Positions 48,184 to 57,937 of a DNA stretch of 64,000 nucleotides are shown here, one piece after another (within the stretch, counting starts at the first letter, position 1; each line of letters opens with the position of its first letter). Source of the stretch: UTCFX2 sp963788145 (GTDB lineage Bacteria; Chloroflexota; Anaerolineae; Anaerolineales; UBA4823); the NCBI GenBank assembly GCA_963788145.1, contig CAWBFQ010000006.1, forward strand, positions 930,001 through 994,000. The letters run 5' to 3'. The notes beneath the pieces are model-generated. The model saw only the letters and a list, made by a program, of their open reading frames with translations. It was not told the DNA's origin and searched no databases. The position numbers and the translations under genes were made by a program.

Positions 48184-49161
48184 TCACGAGGCCCTCACGC
48201 GCGGATCGAGATAGAGATACAGGATATCCGCGATCATATTCGCCAGGATCACGCTCACCGCCAGCAGTAAAAAGGCGCCCTGCAGCAGCGGATAATCTTG
48301 CTTCACCAGCGCGGTTTGGAAGAGCTTGCCCAATCCATCATAGGAGAACACCGTCTCGATGTAGATCGCACCGGAGACGGTAAAACCCAGGTTCAAGGCG
48401 ATCAGTGTGACCAGGGGCAGCACAGCGTTTTTCAGGGCGTGATTTTTTAACACCTGCCAGTGACTTAACCCTTTGGCTTTGGCGGTCAGGATATAATCCT
48501 CGCTCAATACCTCCAGCACCGATGAACGCATGATGAGCATATATTCGCCCATGTAAAGAATAGTCAGGGTGAGCGTGGGCAGCGCCAGGTGGCGCGCCAG
48601 GTCGGGCAAGACGGTATAGAGCGGCTTGCCGACATTGGTCGGTGAGACGATCCCTCCGGTTGGCAGGCCAAACCAAGCGCTGCCAACAGCCAGCAGGATG
48701 ATCCCCAGCCAGAAGGTGGGCATCGCCCATGCCACCAGCGAGAAGGTCAGTGCAGCCACATCGATCGGCGTCTTGCGCTTCCAGCCGGCAGCCAACCCCA
48801 GGGCGGTTCCCAAAATGATGGAAAAAGTCTGCCCCAGGGTCAGCAGCAGCAGGGTATTCCCCAGCTTTGAGATCAGCACTTCGTTCACCGGCTGGCGCAG
48901 CGACCAGGAGACGCCCAGGTTGCCCTGCGCCCACTGGCCCAGGGTCGCAAAAAACTGGTCCGGAAAAACCGGCTTGTCCAAACCAAATTGGGCCCGCAGC
49001 GCTTGCTGTGTATCGGTTGAGATGCGGATATTCCGCCCGATTACTGCCCGGATTGGATCTCCCGGCAGCACTCGGAAAAGGAAGAAATTCAGCGTCACCA
49101 CCACCGCCAGCGTGATGAGCGCAAAGCCGATCTTGCGCAGCAGATATTCGCGCTGGCTCAC
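48184..49161 (-). CDS. Oligopeptide/dipeptide ABC transporter permease (OppB/DppB-like), apparently fused in frame to the binding protein
   Basis: A permease of about 325 residues: an opening TM helix (LLRKIGFALITLAVVVTLNF), FRVLPGDPIRA, then the five-helix core with DYILTAKAKGLSHWQVLKNH as the EAA loop. In the sequence as given, its frame is open through to the binding-protein start at 50895, which would make a 903-residue fusion. However, GTG 49161 begins exactly where a permease should, and it overlaps a TGA (49160-49158) in the neighbouring frame as GTGA, a classic coupled junction. I therefore treat it as a separate gene and the fusion as probably due to an indel upstream near 49210. Confidence 0.85.
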   Translation of the reverse strand: MSQREYLLRKIGFALITLAVVVTLNFFLFRVLPGDPIRAVIGRNIRISTDTQQALRAQFGLDKPVFPDQFFATLGQWAQGNLGVSWSLRQPVNEVLISKLGNTLLLLTLGQTFSIILGTALGLAAGWKRKTPIDVAALTFSLVAWAMPTFWLGIILLAVGSAWFGLPTGGIVSPTNVGKPLYTVLPDLARHLALPTLTLTILYMGEYMLIMRSSVLEVLSEDYILTAKAKGLSHWQVLKNHALKNAVLPLVTLIALNLGFTVSGAIYIETVFSYDGLGKLFQTALVKQDYPLLQGAFLLLAVSVILANMIADILYLYLDPRVRAS

Positions 49162-50895
49162 CGCACTGGCTCGACCATTTGCAGCGATTGTGAGATGATC
49201 ACGCCCAATGGCGAACTCGATGAAACCGCTGAACCGGTCAGTCCGGTACGCATCCAGGGTCGGTTCATAATACAACACAATGTAAGGCCGATCGTTGAAA
49301 ACCATTGCTTGCATCTTCCAAACGATCTTTTGGCGCTCGTCCTTATCGACCACCGTTTGCTGATCCAGGTAAAGCTGGTCATATTCCGGGTTGGAATAGC
49401 CGCTGTCGCTCCAGCCGCCATCGACGAATTGCTCGCCGGTCATCACGCTCAGCATGAAGTCTGGGTCTGGATCAGAGCCCCAACCCCAGATCACCAGGTC
49501 GTAATCACCGGTTGGGGTGATTGCGGCGGTCAGGCTGTCGGGGTCGATTGATTTGGGGGTGGCTTTCACCCCGATCTCGCGCAGCCAGCCGCTAATCAGG
49601 TCGGCGGCGCGCGGGTAATTCGAACTGTCAGAGGGGTATTGCAGCCGGAAATCCAGCCGGACGCCGTCTTTTTCGCGGATTCCGTCTGATCCTGGCAGGT
49701 ATCCGGCTTCGTCCAGGATGCGCCCGGCCTCCTCCAGGTTGAAAGCAACATCCACGAGTGGGTTGTGCCAGAAGCCGCCTCCCAGGGTTGTTGGGATGAT
49801 GGTCGTCCCGATGTCGCCTAATCCGAGCAGCACAATATCCAGGATATCCTGCTTATTGATCGCGGTCGCCAGCGCCAGCCGCACCTGAGGGTCTTCCAGG
49901 GCCGGGTTGCGTTTTGGCGCCGGATCGTTGGTCGCCGGGACGGAATTGATAATCAATTCAGCCAGACCGCGCCCGGGCTGTTCGACCGCTTTGACATTCT
50001 CGAAGCCTTTAACGCTCTCGAAGGCGCTGTTGGGCACCTCCCGGATCACATCCACTTCTCCGACTTTCAAAGCCTGGATCATGGCATCCGCGTTATCAAA
50101 GGTCTGGAAGACCACCTGATCAATCTTGGGGACATTTCCATGGTAGTCTTTGAATGTGTCCAGGATGATCACCCCTTTATCTTTATCAAAAGTATTCATC
50201 TTGAACGCGCCGGTGCCGATCGGCATATCATTAGCGAAGTTCTGCAGGTCTTCTGGGGTGCTGAAACCCTTGAAATCTGGCGGGTAGATTGCGTACAGGA
50301 AAGAGGTGCGGTATTCCATGTTGCTGACCGGGCTTTCGAGCGTGATCTGCACGGTCTTATCGTCCAGCGCTTTCACTTCTACGAACCCGGCGACATAGTT
50401 GGAGGTGGTCGCCCAGCCATCCGGGTTATCCATCACGGTCTGGATTGCCCAGACCATATCCTCCACCTTGAATTCTTCCCCGCTGTGCCAGCGGATGCCG
50501 TCTTTCAGCTTGAAGGTCCAAACCAGGCCGTCCTCCGAGACGCTCCATTCCTGAGCCAATTCGCCCACATATTCCCCGGTCGGGCTTTCGGTCACCAACG
50601 TGCCATAGACCAGGTCGAAGATCGCATACGACTCGGTCAGGAAGGCATAAGCCGGGTTGAGAGTATCCGGCAGCCCCTGCCAGCCGATGTGTAAGATGGC
50701 TGGCTCGGCGACGGCTGGAGCCGCAGTCTCAACTGCAGCCGGCGCGGTTGTCTCTGCTGGCGCGGCGGTCTCAGCTGGCGCGCTGGTTGCGGCCGGTTCG
50801 ACCGGCGCCTGGGTTGGCGCACTCCCGCCGGCGCATCCTGCCAGGATGAGAGAAAGCACAGCAGCGAATAACAGGGATTGTTTTAGCGTGTACAT
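49158..50895 (-). CDS. ABC transporter solute-binding lipoprotein (family 5, DppA/OppA-like)
   Basis: A binding lipoprotein of about 578 residues. Lipobox LILAGC gives lipidated Cys21, followed by an Ala/Pro/Thr linker. The SBP_bac_5 fold is clear: LNPAYAFLTESYAIFDLVYG, GLVWTFKLKDGIRWHSGEEF, IGTGAFKMNTFDKDKG, LRLALAT-like VRLALATAINKQDI, and WGWGSDPDPDFML. The C-terminus in the long frame becomes atypical after RFSGF. In the neighbouring frame it reads SSPLGVIISQSLQMVEPVR with a stop at 49158 that overlaps the permease start. It probably captures peptides or similar solutes for the downstream permeases and ATPases. Confidence 0.88.
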
Positions 50896-50961
50896 CGTTC
50901 TCCTCCTTATCCTCGTCTGACAAAAGTCTCAAAAACCTTTTTGGTTTGAACCCAAATCAAC

Positions 50962-53900
50962 TCAACGCATCATAACCGGAAAATAGACGGTGGATCCGTC
51001 CATACGGAAGTCCATCTCTCTCCATCCATTCCAGGGATTGGTAACCCAGCGGGTGGTCGGCATCCAGGGCGTGGTCGTCGGGTCGTAGTACCAACACATC
51101 TGCCACTGGTAGATCGATCCGGCTGCAAGAACATTTACACTGGAATTAAACTCAGTTCCTATCTCAAACGGGTAATAGAAACCTGACCAATACGAGACTG
51201 AAAACCCAGGGGAAGACAAGGGCGTCAATCTAAACCAATGTCCGTGATTCACCCGTCCAAATGGGGACTGTTGGAGCCATCTAAACCGGATTGTATCCAG
51301 GCTTGTAGAGCGCCCGAGATGAGCCAGCGGTGTGCCGTTTGGGTTCTGCTGCCTCGGATTCAGGCTGACGCCGCGCCCGCCGCCGCCATAATAAACGAAA
51401 GCCTTGCCTTCATTAGCCAAAGACACATCAGAATCATACTGATCTGCGCCAATGATGATCTCGGCATAGCCATCGCCATTCACATCCCCGGCGCTGGCGA
51501 CCGAAACCCCATACCATCCGCTCGCGTCCCCTCCCGCGCCTCTCCATACCGGGCTTGCCTCCAAGCCAGTGGAAGAACCCAGGTACACTCGCGCCACACC
51601 CTCATTTGAGACCGTGTCTTCCCAGAGCGGCGCTCCCAGCACGATGTCGGCGAACCCGTCCCCGTTCACATCCCCGGCGCCGGCTACCGAATAGCCGTAC
51701 TGCGTCCCCGCCACGCCGCTGGTTTTATACCATGCCGCGCTGTCATTCAGACCGTCCGCCCCGCCGTGATACACCCACACCCGGCCTCTGCTTTCATCGT
51801 AATAGGGCGAGCCGATGATCACATCGCTGTAACCATCCCCGTTCACATCCCCGGCTGTGCTGACCGAATAACCGAGCTGGCCGCTGAAGAAGTTGCTCTC
51901 GGCGTGCCAGTCTTCGCTATCCTTCAGCCCTGCGGCTGAGCCATGGAACACCCAGGCCCGCCCTTCGCTGATATTGCTGTCGTCTTCCCAATACGGCGCG
52001 CCGACGATCACATCGCTGTATCCATCCCGGTTTACATCCCCGGCGCTGGAAACCGAGTAGCCCAGCTTGGCGGCAACCTGGTTGCTGTCAAAATCCCAAT
52101 CCGGCGCCGAGTGCACCCCGCTCGCCGATCCCTGGTAAACCCAGGCCATCCCCTCATTTGAGCTGCCATGGTCGTAATCCGGCGCGCCCACGATCACATC
52201 TGCATAGCCGTCGCCGTTCACGTCCCCTGCGGCAGCTACCGACCAGCCAAAATGGGCATCAATCTGGTCGCTGTCTTTTTCCCAGTACGGCGCGTCCACC
52301 AGCCCGGTGGACGAACCGCGATAGATCCAGGCCATGCCTTCATCGTCTTGGCTATGATCATAATATGGCGTTCCCGTGATCACGTCGTCGTACCCATCCC
52401 CATTCACGTCTCCGGCCCACCCCACCGCATAACCGAACTGGGCGCCGACCTGATTTCCTTGTTTGTACCAGGCCGGGGCAGTCAGCAATCCATTGACTGA
52501 TCCGTGGTAGACGTGGATTTTGCCCTCATTGGCCTCACCTTCATCCCAATAGGGAGCGCCGACGATTACATCGGCGTAGCCGTCGCCATTCACATCCCCG
52601 GCTGTGCTGACCGAGAAACCAAAGCGGGCATCAAACCGCCCGCCTTGTTTGTCCCAGGTGGCTGTGTCTTCTGGTCCGTCCGGTCCGCCGTGATAAACTA
52701 AGGCTTTCCCGGCTCCCGATGACCTGCCCGGCGCGCCGACGATGATATCGGAATAACCGTCGCCGTTCACATCTCCGGCGGTGGCAACGGATTTGCCAAA
52801 AAAGGCGCTCGCATAGAGTCCCTGATCATTCCAATCGTTGCCGGAGCTGATCCCGTTGTGATGCCCATACCAGACGTACGCTGAGCCTTCATCGGTATTG
52901 GTAGCGTCGTCATCCGGCATGCCGACGATCACATCCGCGTAGCCATCCCCGTTCACATCCCCGGCCAGCCCAACCGACCAGCCAAAATGGGCGTTGGCCT
53001 CGTTTCCTTCATCCTGATTGTCGTAAGCATCCAGCACCCCGCTAGCCGAGCCGTGATACACCCAGGCGCCGCCTTCATTGGCTGACCCATTCGTGTAATA
53101 GGGCGCGCCGACGATCACGTCGGCGAAGCCGTCCCCGTTCACGTCCCCGGCGGTGGAGACCGACCAACCATAACGAGCGTCGTCGTCATTACACTCGCCG
53201 ATCCATTCCGCGTTTGCGGGCGTGCCGTTGACATGGTTGTTGATTCCGCCCGAAGAGCCATGCCAGATAAAAGCCACTCCTTCCTGGCTCTGCCCATTGG
53301 TGTAGCGCTGGGCGCCGACGATGATATCGGCGTAACCATCCCCGTTTACATCCCCTGCGGTTGAGACCGAACTGCCCAGCGATCCGTTTACCTGACCGCT
53401 CTCTGCCGACCAATTGCTTGTATCGCTGATCCCTGATGCAGACCCATGCCAGACCCAGACCTTCCCTTCCTCACTCTGCCCGCCGTTATACAGCGGCGCG
53501 CCGACGATCACATCTGAAAAGCCATCATTGTTGACGTCTCCGGCGAAAGCCACTGCCTCGCCGAAACGGGCATCGGTCAGGTTGCCTTGATCGTAGTTGT
53601 CCGGCGTCAGGTCCGGCCCATTGTATGCTCCATGAAAGACCCAGGCGCCGCCTTCATCGGTCTGACCATCGTGCCATTCTGGCGCGCCGATAATGACGTC
53701 CGCGTAGCCATCGCCATTCACGTCCCCGGCAGTGGAAACCGCCGCGCCATAATGAGCGCCAGCCTGCCCGCTGCTCTTTTGGAAGATAGGGGTGAGCAGC
53801 ACGCCAATGACAGAACCCGGAAAGATGTACACGCGCCCTTCATCGTCGTTACCATCATCGTAATTAGGCGCGCCGATGATCACGTCCGAATAGCCATCCG

Positions 53901-54786
53901 CATTGACATCCCCGGCGGTGGCGACGCTCGTCCCGAAATTGGCGTTCAATTGTGATATTCCGATGGTAGTACTTGGGTCTTCTGCGAGATTGGTGATGAC
54001 GGGGTCGATCTGGATCGGATAAACGGCTCCCCAATCCTCGACGAACAGGGTCAGGGTTGCGCCATTGAATTCCATCCTGGTCGGCAGGTCATTCCCCCCG
54101 GCGTCGGTTGCGGAGAGGCTGCTGTATTTCAGCCCTGCGCTGCCATCCGGTATACGAAAGATCATCCCGTTAGAACCGGGCAGCCATTCCGGGATCAGAT
54201 CGCCGGTGATGTTTAATTCTATTCGCACAGGACTGTGCGCTCCTAAATCGCCGAGTGGGTCGGAGATGGTAAATCCCTGCTCCAGACCGTCTTCTCCGTT
54301 CTGGTACCATTCGCTTAACGCGGCGCCGCGGCTGTACTCGACCCGAGATTCCTGAATGATCGGTTCAGCGGCATGAACCGGTTGCAGTGTCTCTGCTCTG
54401 CCCCAATTCGCCGCCTGCATCTCCCAGCGCCAGGGCGGCTCGCCTTCATAGCCCGTCCGCGGAATTACCACGATGCCATCTTCTTTGAAATAAGTGCGCA
54501 GGTTCTGAGCCCGGTTGGGCGCTTGGTAACCTGCTGCCAACTCAGGCAGGTAGGTCGCCTCCGCCCAGGTGACGTGATATTCCTGCTGGCTGATCTGCTC
54601 CTCGATGGCATTCTGCCATTCCTCTGGCGCGACCGGATCCACCCCCGGCTCTTGTTGGATGGTTTGAATAGATTGTATCGATTGAACCTTATGTTGAGAA
54701 TCAATATTGGATGGGGCATAGCCCACCAAACCCCCAAAGACCAAACCCAGGATCACAATCCTGGCAAATACAGAAGACACGCTCAT
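50962..54786 (-). CDS. Secreted FG-GAP repeat protein with 14 repeats and C-terminal VYFPVMMR tail
   Basis: A 1,274-residue exported protein. The start at 54786 follows GGGAGGGCGGG and opens a signal peptide (SVFARIVILGLVFGGLVGYA). After an N-terminal domain of about 250 residues, 14 FG-GAP repeats follow at about 63-residue spacing, each with a calcium-loop core such as GDVNGDGYADVIVGAP. Fourteen repeats fit two seven-bladed integrin-type propellers. A fibronectin-like module (FRWLQQSPFGRVNHGHWFRL) and the tail DGSTVYFPVMMR end the protein. It is the last gene of the minus-strand surface/cytochrome block. Role: adhesion, matrix or scaffold; no catalytic motif is seen. A longer reading to 54942 lacks a signal at its start. 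Confidence 0.9.
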   Translation of the reverse strand: MSVSSVFARIVILGLVFGGLVGYAPSNIDSQHKVQSIQSIQTIQQEPGVDPVAPEEWQNAIEEQISQQEYHVTWAEATYLPELAAGYQAPNRAQNLRTYFKEDGIVVIPRTGYEGEPPWRWEMQAANWGRAETLQPVHAAEPIIQESRVEYSRGAALSEWYQNGEDGLEQGFTISDPLGDLGAHSPVRIELNITGDLIPEWLPGSNGMIFRIPDGSAGLKYSSLSATDAGGNDLPTRMEFNGATLTLFVEDWGAVYPIQIDPVITNLAEDPSTTIGISQLNANFGTSVATAGDVNADGYSDVIIGAPNYDDGNDDEGRVYIFPGSVIGVLLTPIFQKSSGQAGAHYGAAVSTAGDVNGDGYADVIIGAPEWHDGQTDEGGAWVFHGAYNGPDLTPDNYDQGNLTDARFGEAVAFAGDVNNDGFSDVIVGAPLYNGGQSEEGKVWVWHGSASGISDTSNWSAESGQVNGSLGSSVSTAGDVNGDGYADIIVGAQRYTNGQSQEGVAFIWHGSSGGINNHVNGTPANAEWIGECNDDDARYGWSVSTAGDVNGDGFADVIVGAPYYTNGSANEGGAWVYHGSASGVLDAYDNQDEGNEANAHFGWSVGLAGDVNGDGYADVIVGMPDDDATNTDEGSAYVWYGHHNGISSGNDWNDQGLYASAFFGKSVATAGDVNGDGYSDIIVGAPGRSSGAGKALVYHGGPDGPEDTATWDKQGGRFDARFGFSVSTAGDVNGDGYADVIVGAPYWDEGEANEGKIHVYHGSVNGLLTAPAWYKQGNQVGAQFGYAVGWAGDVNGDGYDDVITGTPYYDHSQDDEGMAWIYRGSSTGLVDAPYWEKDSDQIDAHFGWSVAAAGDVNGDGYADVIVGAPDYDHGSSNEGMAWVYQGSASGVHSAPDWDFDSNQVAAKLGYSVSSAGDVNRDGYSDVIVGAPYWEDDSNISEGRAWVFHGSAAGLKDSEDWHAESNFFSGQLGYSVSTAGDVNGDGYSDVIIGSPYYDESRGRVWVYHGGADGLNDSAAWYKTSGVAGTQYGYSVAGAGDVNGDGFADIVLGAPLWEDTVSNEGVARVYLGSSTGLEASPVWRGAGGDASGWYGVSVASAGDVNGDGYAEIIIGADQYDSDVSLANEGKAFVYYGGGGRGVSLNPRQQNPNGTPLAHLGRSTSLDTIRFRWLQQSPFGRVNHGHWFRLTPLSSPGFSVSYWSGFYYPFEIGTEFNSSVNVLAAGSIYQWQMCWYYDPTTTPWMPTTRWVTNPWNGWREMDFRMDGSTVYFPVMMR

Positions 54787-54906
54787 CCCGCCCTCCCTAA
54801 TGACAGACCTTCTTAGCCCATTGGTTTTGTTATTGGCCGTGATTTGATGGCTCCTCCATTTTACCTTGATTAGACCGAATCTTATTACAAAATGAAGGTT
54901 AATATG

Positions 54907-54934
54907 AATAAGCGGCTGGTGAGAGCCGCTTATT
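54907..54934 (-). terminator. Terminator after the small Gly/Trp/Tyr-rich gene
   Basis: An 11-bp perfect stem AATAAGCGGCT/AGCCGCTTATT with a 6-base loop lies 19 bases past the stop at 54953. Confidence 0.75.
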
Positions 54935-54952
54935 CTTTTCATGATCGATTAA

Positions 54953-55237
54953 TTAGGCGCTGGTGGCGCGATCGAGCCGTCCCCACTGTCGCTGCCTCCC
55001 AGCGCTGGCGCGCCGAATTCCGCCGCTGCTACCTGCCGCGCCCATTGGATAATAGAACTGCGGGGCGCCGCCCAGCCACCATCCGGTGAACTCCTTCAGC
55101 GGTCTGCCCGGTCGAGCGATGTATCCACCCTGCATCCAATACCAGCCGTACCCCCCGGGATAATTACCTGGAGCGCTTGGCCCGACCTGGCCAGCGAGCA
55201 CCCCGGTGCGGACTTTCAACGAAACCGTTTTCTCCAT
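54953..55237 (-). CDS. Small Gly/Trp/Tyr-rich protein of unknown function
   Basis: Not recognised. ATG 55237 follows TTCGGAGGC at 5-6 bases and a terminator follows, so it is probably a real gene. The 94 residues have no signal peptide. The central part is rich in Gly, Tyr, Trp and Pro (NYPGGYGWYWMQGGY and FTGWWLGGAPQFYYP). The last 30 residues are Arg-rich in the given frame. In the neighbouring frame they would read WARQVAAAEFGAPALGGSDS and end SIAPPAPN, so a frame error near 55035 is possible. It lies between the 23-heme cytochrome and the 14-repeat FG-GAP gene. Confidence 0.55.
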   Translation of the reverse strand: MEKTVSLKVRTGVLAGQVGPSAPGNYPGGYGWYWMQGGYIARPGRPLKEFTGWWLGGAPQFYYPMGAAGSSGGIRRASAGRQRQWGRLDRATSA

Positions 55238-55542
55238 TTTTGCCTCCGAATTTTCGTTTCAGCCAAAGACCAATTGAATTTCGATCCTGGCGTGATTATA
55301 TCTGTATTTTCGGGCCGAATTACAGGATTAAATAAAAAATACGTCATTTGTCCTGAATACATTGCGCACTTGTGATCCAGGCTATCCCCTTCCCAACCTC
55401 CGTCTCGGCGGAATTGCAGCTGCTTAACTTGTCGTCTTGAAAATTCTCTTGACATATTTAAAGCTCAGGAGTCCTGGTTGTGGGCATTCCAGGACTCCTG
55501 AGTTTGTTAGGAATGGGTGAGGGACCCAATCTTTACCGGATT
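55238..55542. other. Intergenic region with a terminator for the 23-heme cytochrome
   Basis: About 305 bases. The only supported element is a perfect 14-bp hairpin CTCAGGAGTCCTGG/CCAGGACTCCTGAG (55464-55502). It lies 40 bases past the cytochrome stop on the minus strand. No gene is seen in the rest. Confidence 0.7.
55464..55502 (-). terminator. Terminator of the 23-heme cytochrome gene
   Basis: A perfect 14-bp stem with an 11-base loop, 40 bases downstream of the stop codon. On the minus strand it is followed by CTTTAAATATG, a modest T tract. Confidence 0.8.
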
Positions 55543-57859
55543 TTAAGCCTCCGGAACCTGAGTGGGTTCAATATGTGGAGCTTCTGTTTGCTCAGGTTCG
55601 ACTGGCTCGGGCTCGGTCGGCTCTGGCTCGGTTGGCTCGGGTTCAGTTGGCTCGGGTTCAGTTGGCTCGGGTTCGGTTGGCTCAGGGGTTTCCGTGACGA
55701 CCGGGGTTTCCGTAACAACCGGGGTTTCGGTGATAACCGGGATATCCGTGACAACCGGAGGCTCAGTGGCGACCAGGGTCTCGGTGACGACCGGGGTCTC
55801 GGTGACATCGAGCCAGGACCCAGTATTATGGCAGCGAGAGCATTGACCGTTGGGATGACCGGCCGGGCGAGTATGGCAGGAGCGACAGTTGACATAGCCG
55901 CTAGAGTGATCGAAATTGACGATCGACCAATCCTGGGTGACATGACAGCTGGAGCATTGTCCAGGCCAGTGACCGGCGGGGGCGGTATGACAGCCGCTGC
56001 AGTTCGTCTGACCAGTGTGCAAAAAGGTCACTTGCGACCAATCGTTGGTGTTGTGGCAGTCCGAACATTGGCCGGGGTAATGTGCGGCAGGAGTAGCATG
56101 GCAGCTGGTGCAGTCAGTCAGCCCGGTGTGATCGAAATGGATTTCATACCAGTTGCGGGTGGTGTGGCAGTTTGTGCACAGGCCCGAATAGTGTCCTGCT
56201 GGTACCTGATGGCAATCGGTGCAAGCAGGGGCGTTCAAATGATCGTAATGTGAATTACCCCATGTCTGAATGGTGTGACAATGGGAGCACTCCAACTGGT
56301 AATGGTTTACCGGGGCGTCGTTGCTGTGACAGGTAGTACAGTTCGAGATCTTCAGGTGGGCGAATGAGATGGTTGCCCAAATGTGGGTGTTGTGGCAGTC
56401 TAAGCAGTCTCCCGGATAGTGGTTGGCAGGGGCTGAGTGGCATTCCAGGCAGTCATTGACATGGGCATGATTGTAATTTACCTGGTGCCAATTATTGGTA
56501 TTGTGACAGTTTTCGCAATCGCCTTCATAATGAAGGGATGAGACGGTATGGCAGAATGCGCATTCAGTATAGCCGGTGTGATCGAATTTGACCAAATCCC
56601 AATTGTCGCTATCATGACAGTTCGAACACTGGCCTTTATAGTGATTGACAGGGGCTTCTTTTTGATGACAGGACAGGCAATCGGTGCTGTCGGCATGATT
56701 GAAAGAGGCGTTGTTCCAGTCTTCGGTGTCATTGTGACAGTTGGTGCATACCCCGTCATAATGACCTTGGGGGGTCTGTTGAGAGTGGCAAGATTCGCAT
56801 TCGCTCACGTTGGCGTGATCATATTCGGAATCTTCCCATGTCTCGGTGCTGGTGTGGCATGCGCCGCAATCGCCAGGGTAGTGCGTCACGGCTTCCTGAA
56901 GTGATGCGGCGATAGCGGGCTGATATGCGATGAACTGGTTCAGGGTGTCATCCATCCCGATCAGGTTCTTGGGGGTATCCTGAGAGTGGCAGGAATAGCA
57001 TTCCCACACGGTCTGATGATCGAATTGATTGGACTGCCAGGTTTGAATGGTATGGCAGCTTGAGCAATCGCCCTCAAAATGGTTCGGATACAAACCGGCT
57101 TTGGCTTTGAAAACAGGATGACTCTGGACATAGGCTGTATCCCGGTTTGGATTCGGGTGACAAGAGGCGCAATCAGCCGGCGTGCCAACATACAACCCGT
57201 TCTGATGACAATCCATACAGCCCAGATCGCTGTGACCACCCTCGAGTGGGAAGCTGGTGTGTTCAACCTCTTTTCCCAAAAAGGAGACAATTGCGCCATC
57301 GATACGGGGCAGGCTGAGCTGACTGGCTTGGCTGGCCTGGCTGATGTCTTGATATTCCGCTGCGGTCTGGGTGGCGAGCAGAGCATGGATCTTGCCGTGC
57401 AGTTGAGTAATCAAGGGCAGACCGTTGGAGGGTTCCAGGCTGGAAATCACGATATCCGATCGATTCACCAGGGATTCTAGTTGAGGAAACAGGGCTTGCT
57501 GGACATCTTCTGAGGCTGTGCTCAGGGTTCGGATAGCTCGGTCCAGGGCCTGGTCAAAGGCATGCGCGCCCAGCAGGATATGATCCTGATCTTGGGCAAT
57601 AGCCAGGTCGGCCAGGCGGCGTTCCACCAGGTCGAGGGATGCCTGAGCGCGAGCTCAGCGCGCCGACCGTGAATTTCAGGCGGGTTTGCTCGGCGGTGTT
57701 TTGCAAACCATACAACGCATCCCCGGGTTGGAATGGATAAGTTTCCGCCAGGTAGAATAAACCAGCAAACGCGCCGATCAACAAAAGCGTTGCGGCTGCC
57801 AGAAGGATGGCCCGGACCGTAGTTTTATTTAGTGATCGAATGGCGATAATCATTTTCAT
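55543..57859 (-). CDS. Membrane-anchored 23-heme c-type cytochrome with DUF5667-like N-terminus, frameshifted
   Basis: A protein of about 770 residues. An N-terminal TM helix (AILLAAATLLLIGAFAGLFY) is followed by a DUF5667-like segment (YPFQPGDALYGLQNTAEQTR). A frame change near 57655 then continues as ERRLADLAIAQDQDHILLG. I count 23 CxxCH motifs, mostly in a repeating module of about 40 residues: CxxCH, HYxGxC, CxxCHxTxxW, FxH. The extra His residues could serve as distal ligands, so bis-His ligation is likely. Pro/Glu/Thr repeats end the protein. ATG 57859 follows AAAGGA. It belongs to the minus-strand block with the 12-heme cytochrome and FG-GAP proteins, suggesting long-range extracellular electron transfer. 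Confidence 0.92.
55604..55678. repeat. Five 15-bp tandem repeats encoding a Glu/Pro/Thr tail
   Basis: GGCTCGGGTTCAGTT and near-identical units repeat five times. On the minus strand they encode TEPEP units in the C-terminal tail of the 23-heme cytochrome. Confidence 0.85.
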
Positions 57860-57937
57860 TTCATCCGTCCTTTGTTCCACTTCTCCCCAGGTTGGTGGGG
57901 TGGAATTGCGGTCGAAACTGGTTTCTGCCGATGAACC

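Noticed and set aside
50140..50694. A 184-residue plus-strand frame opposite the binding protein
   Set aside because: It is antisense to a conserved SBP_bac_5 protein with no supporting signals.
55216..55455. A 79-residue minus-strand frame in the gap beside the cytochrome
   Set aside because: There is no ribosome-binding site; the composition is not gene-like and it overlaps the supported small gene.
55480..56253. A 257-residue plus-strand frame opposite the 23-heme cytochrome
   Set aside because: Its Gly/Leu-rich repeats are the antisense of the Glu/Pro/Thr tandem repeat.
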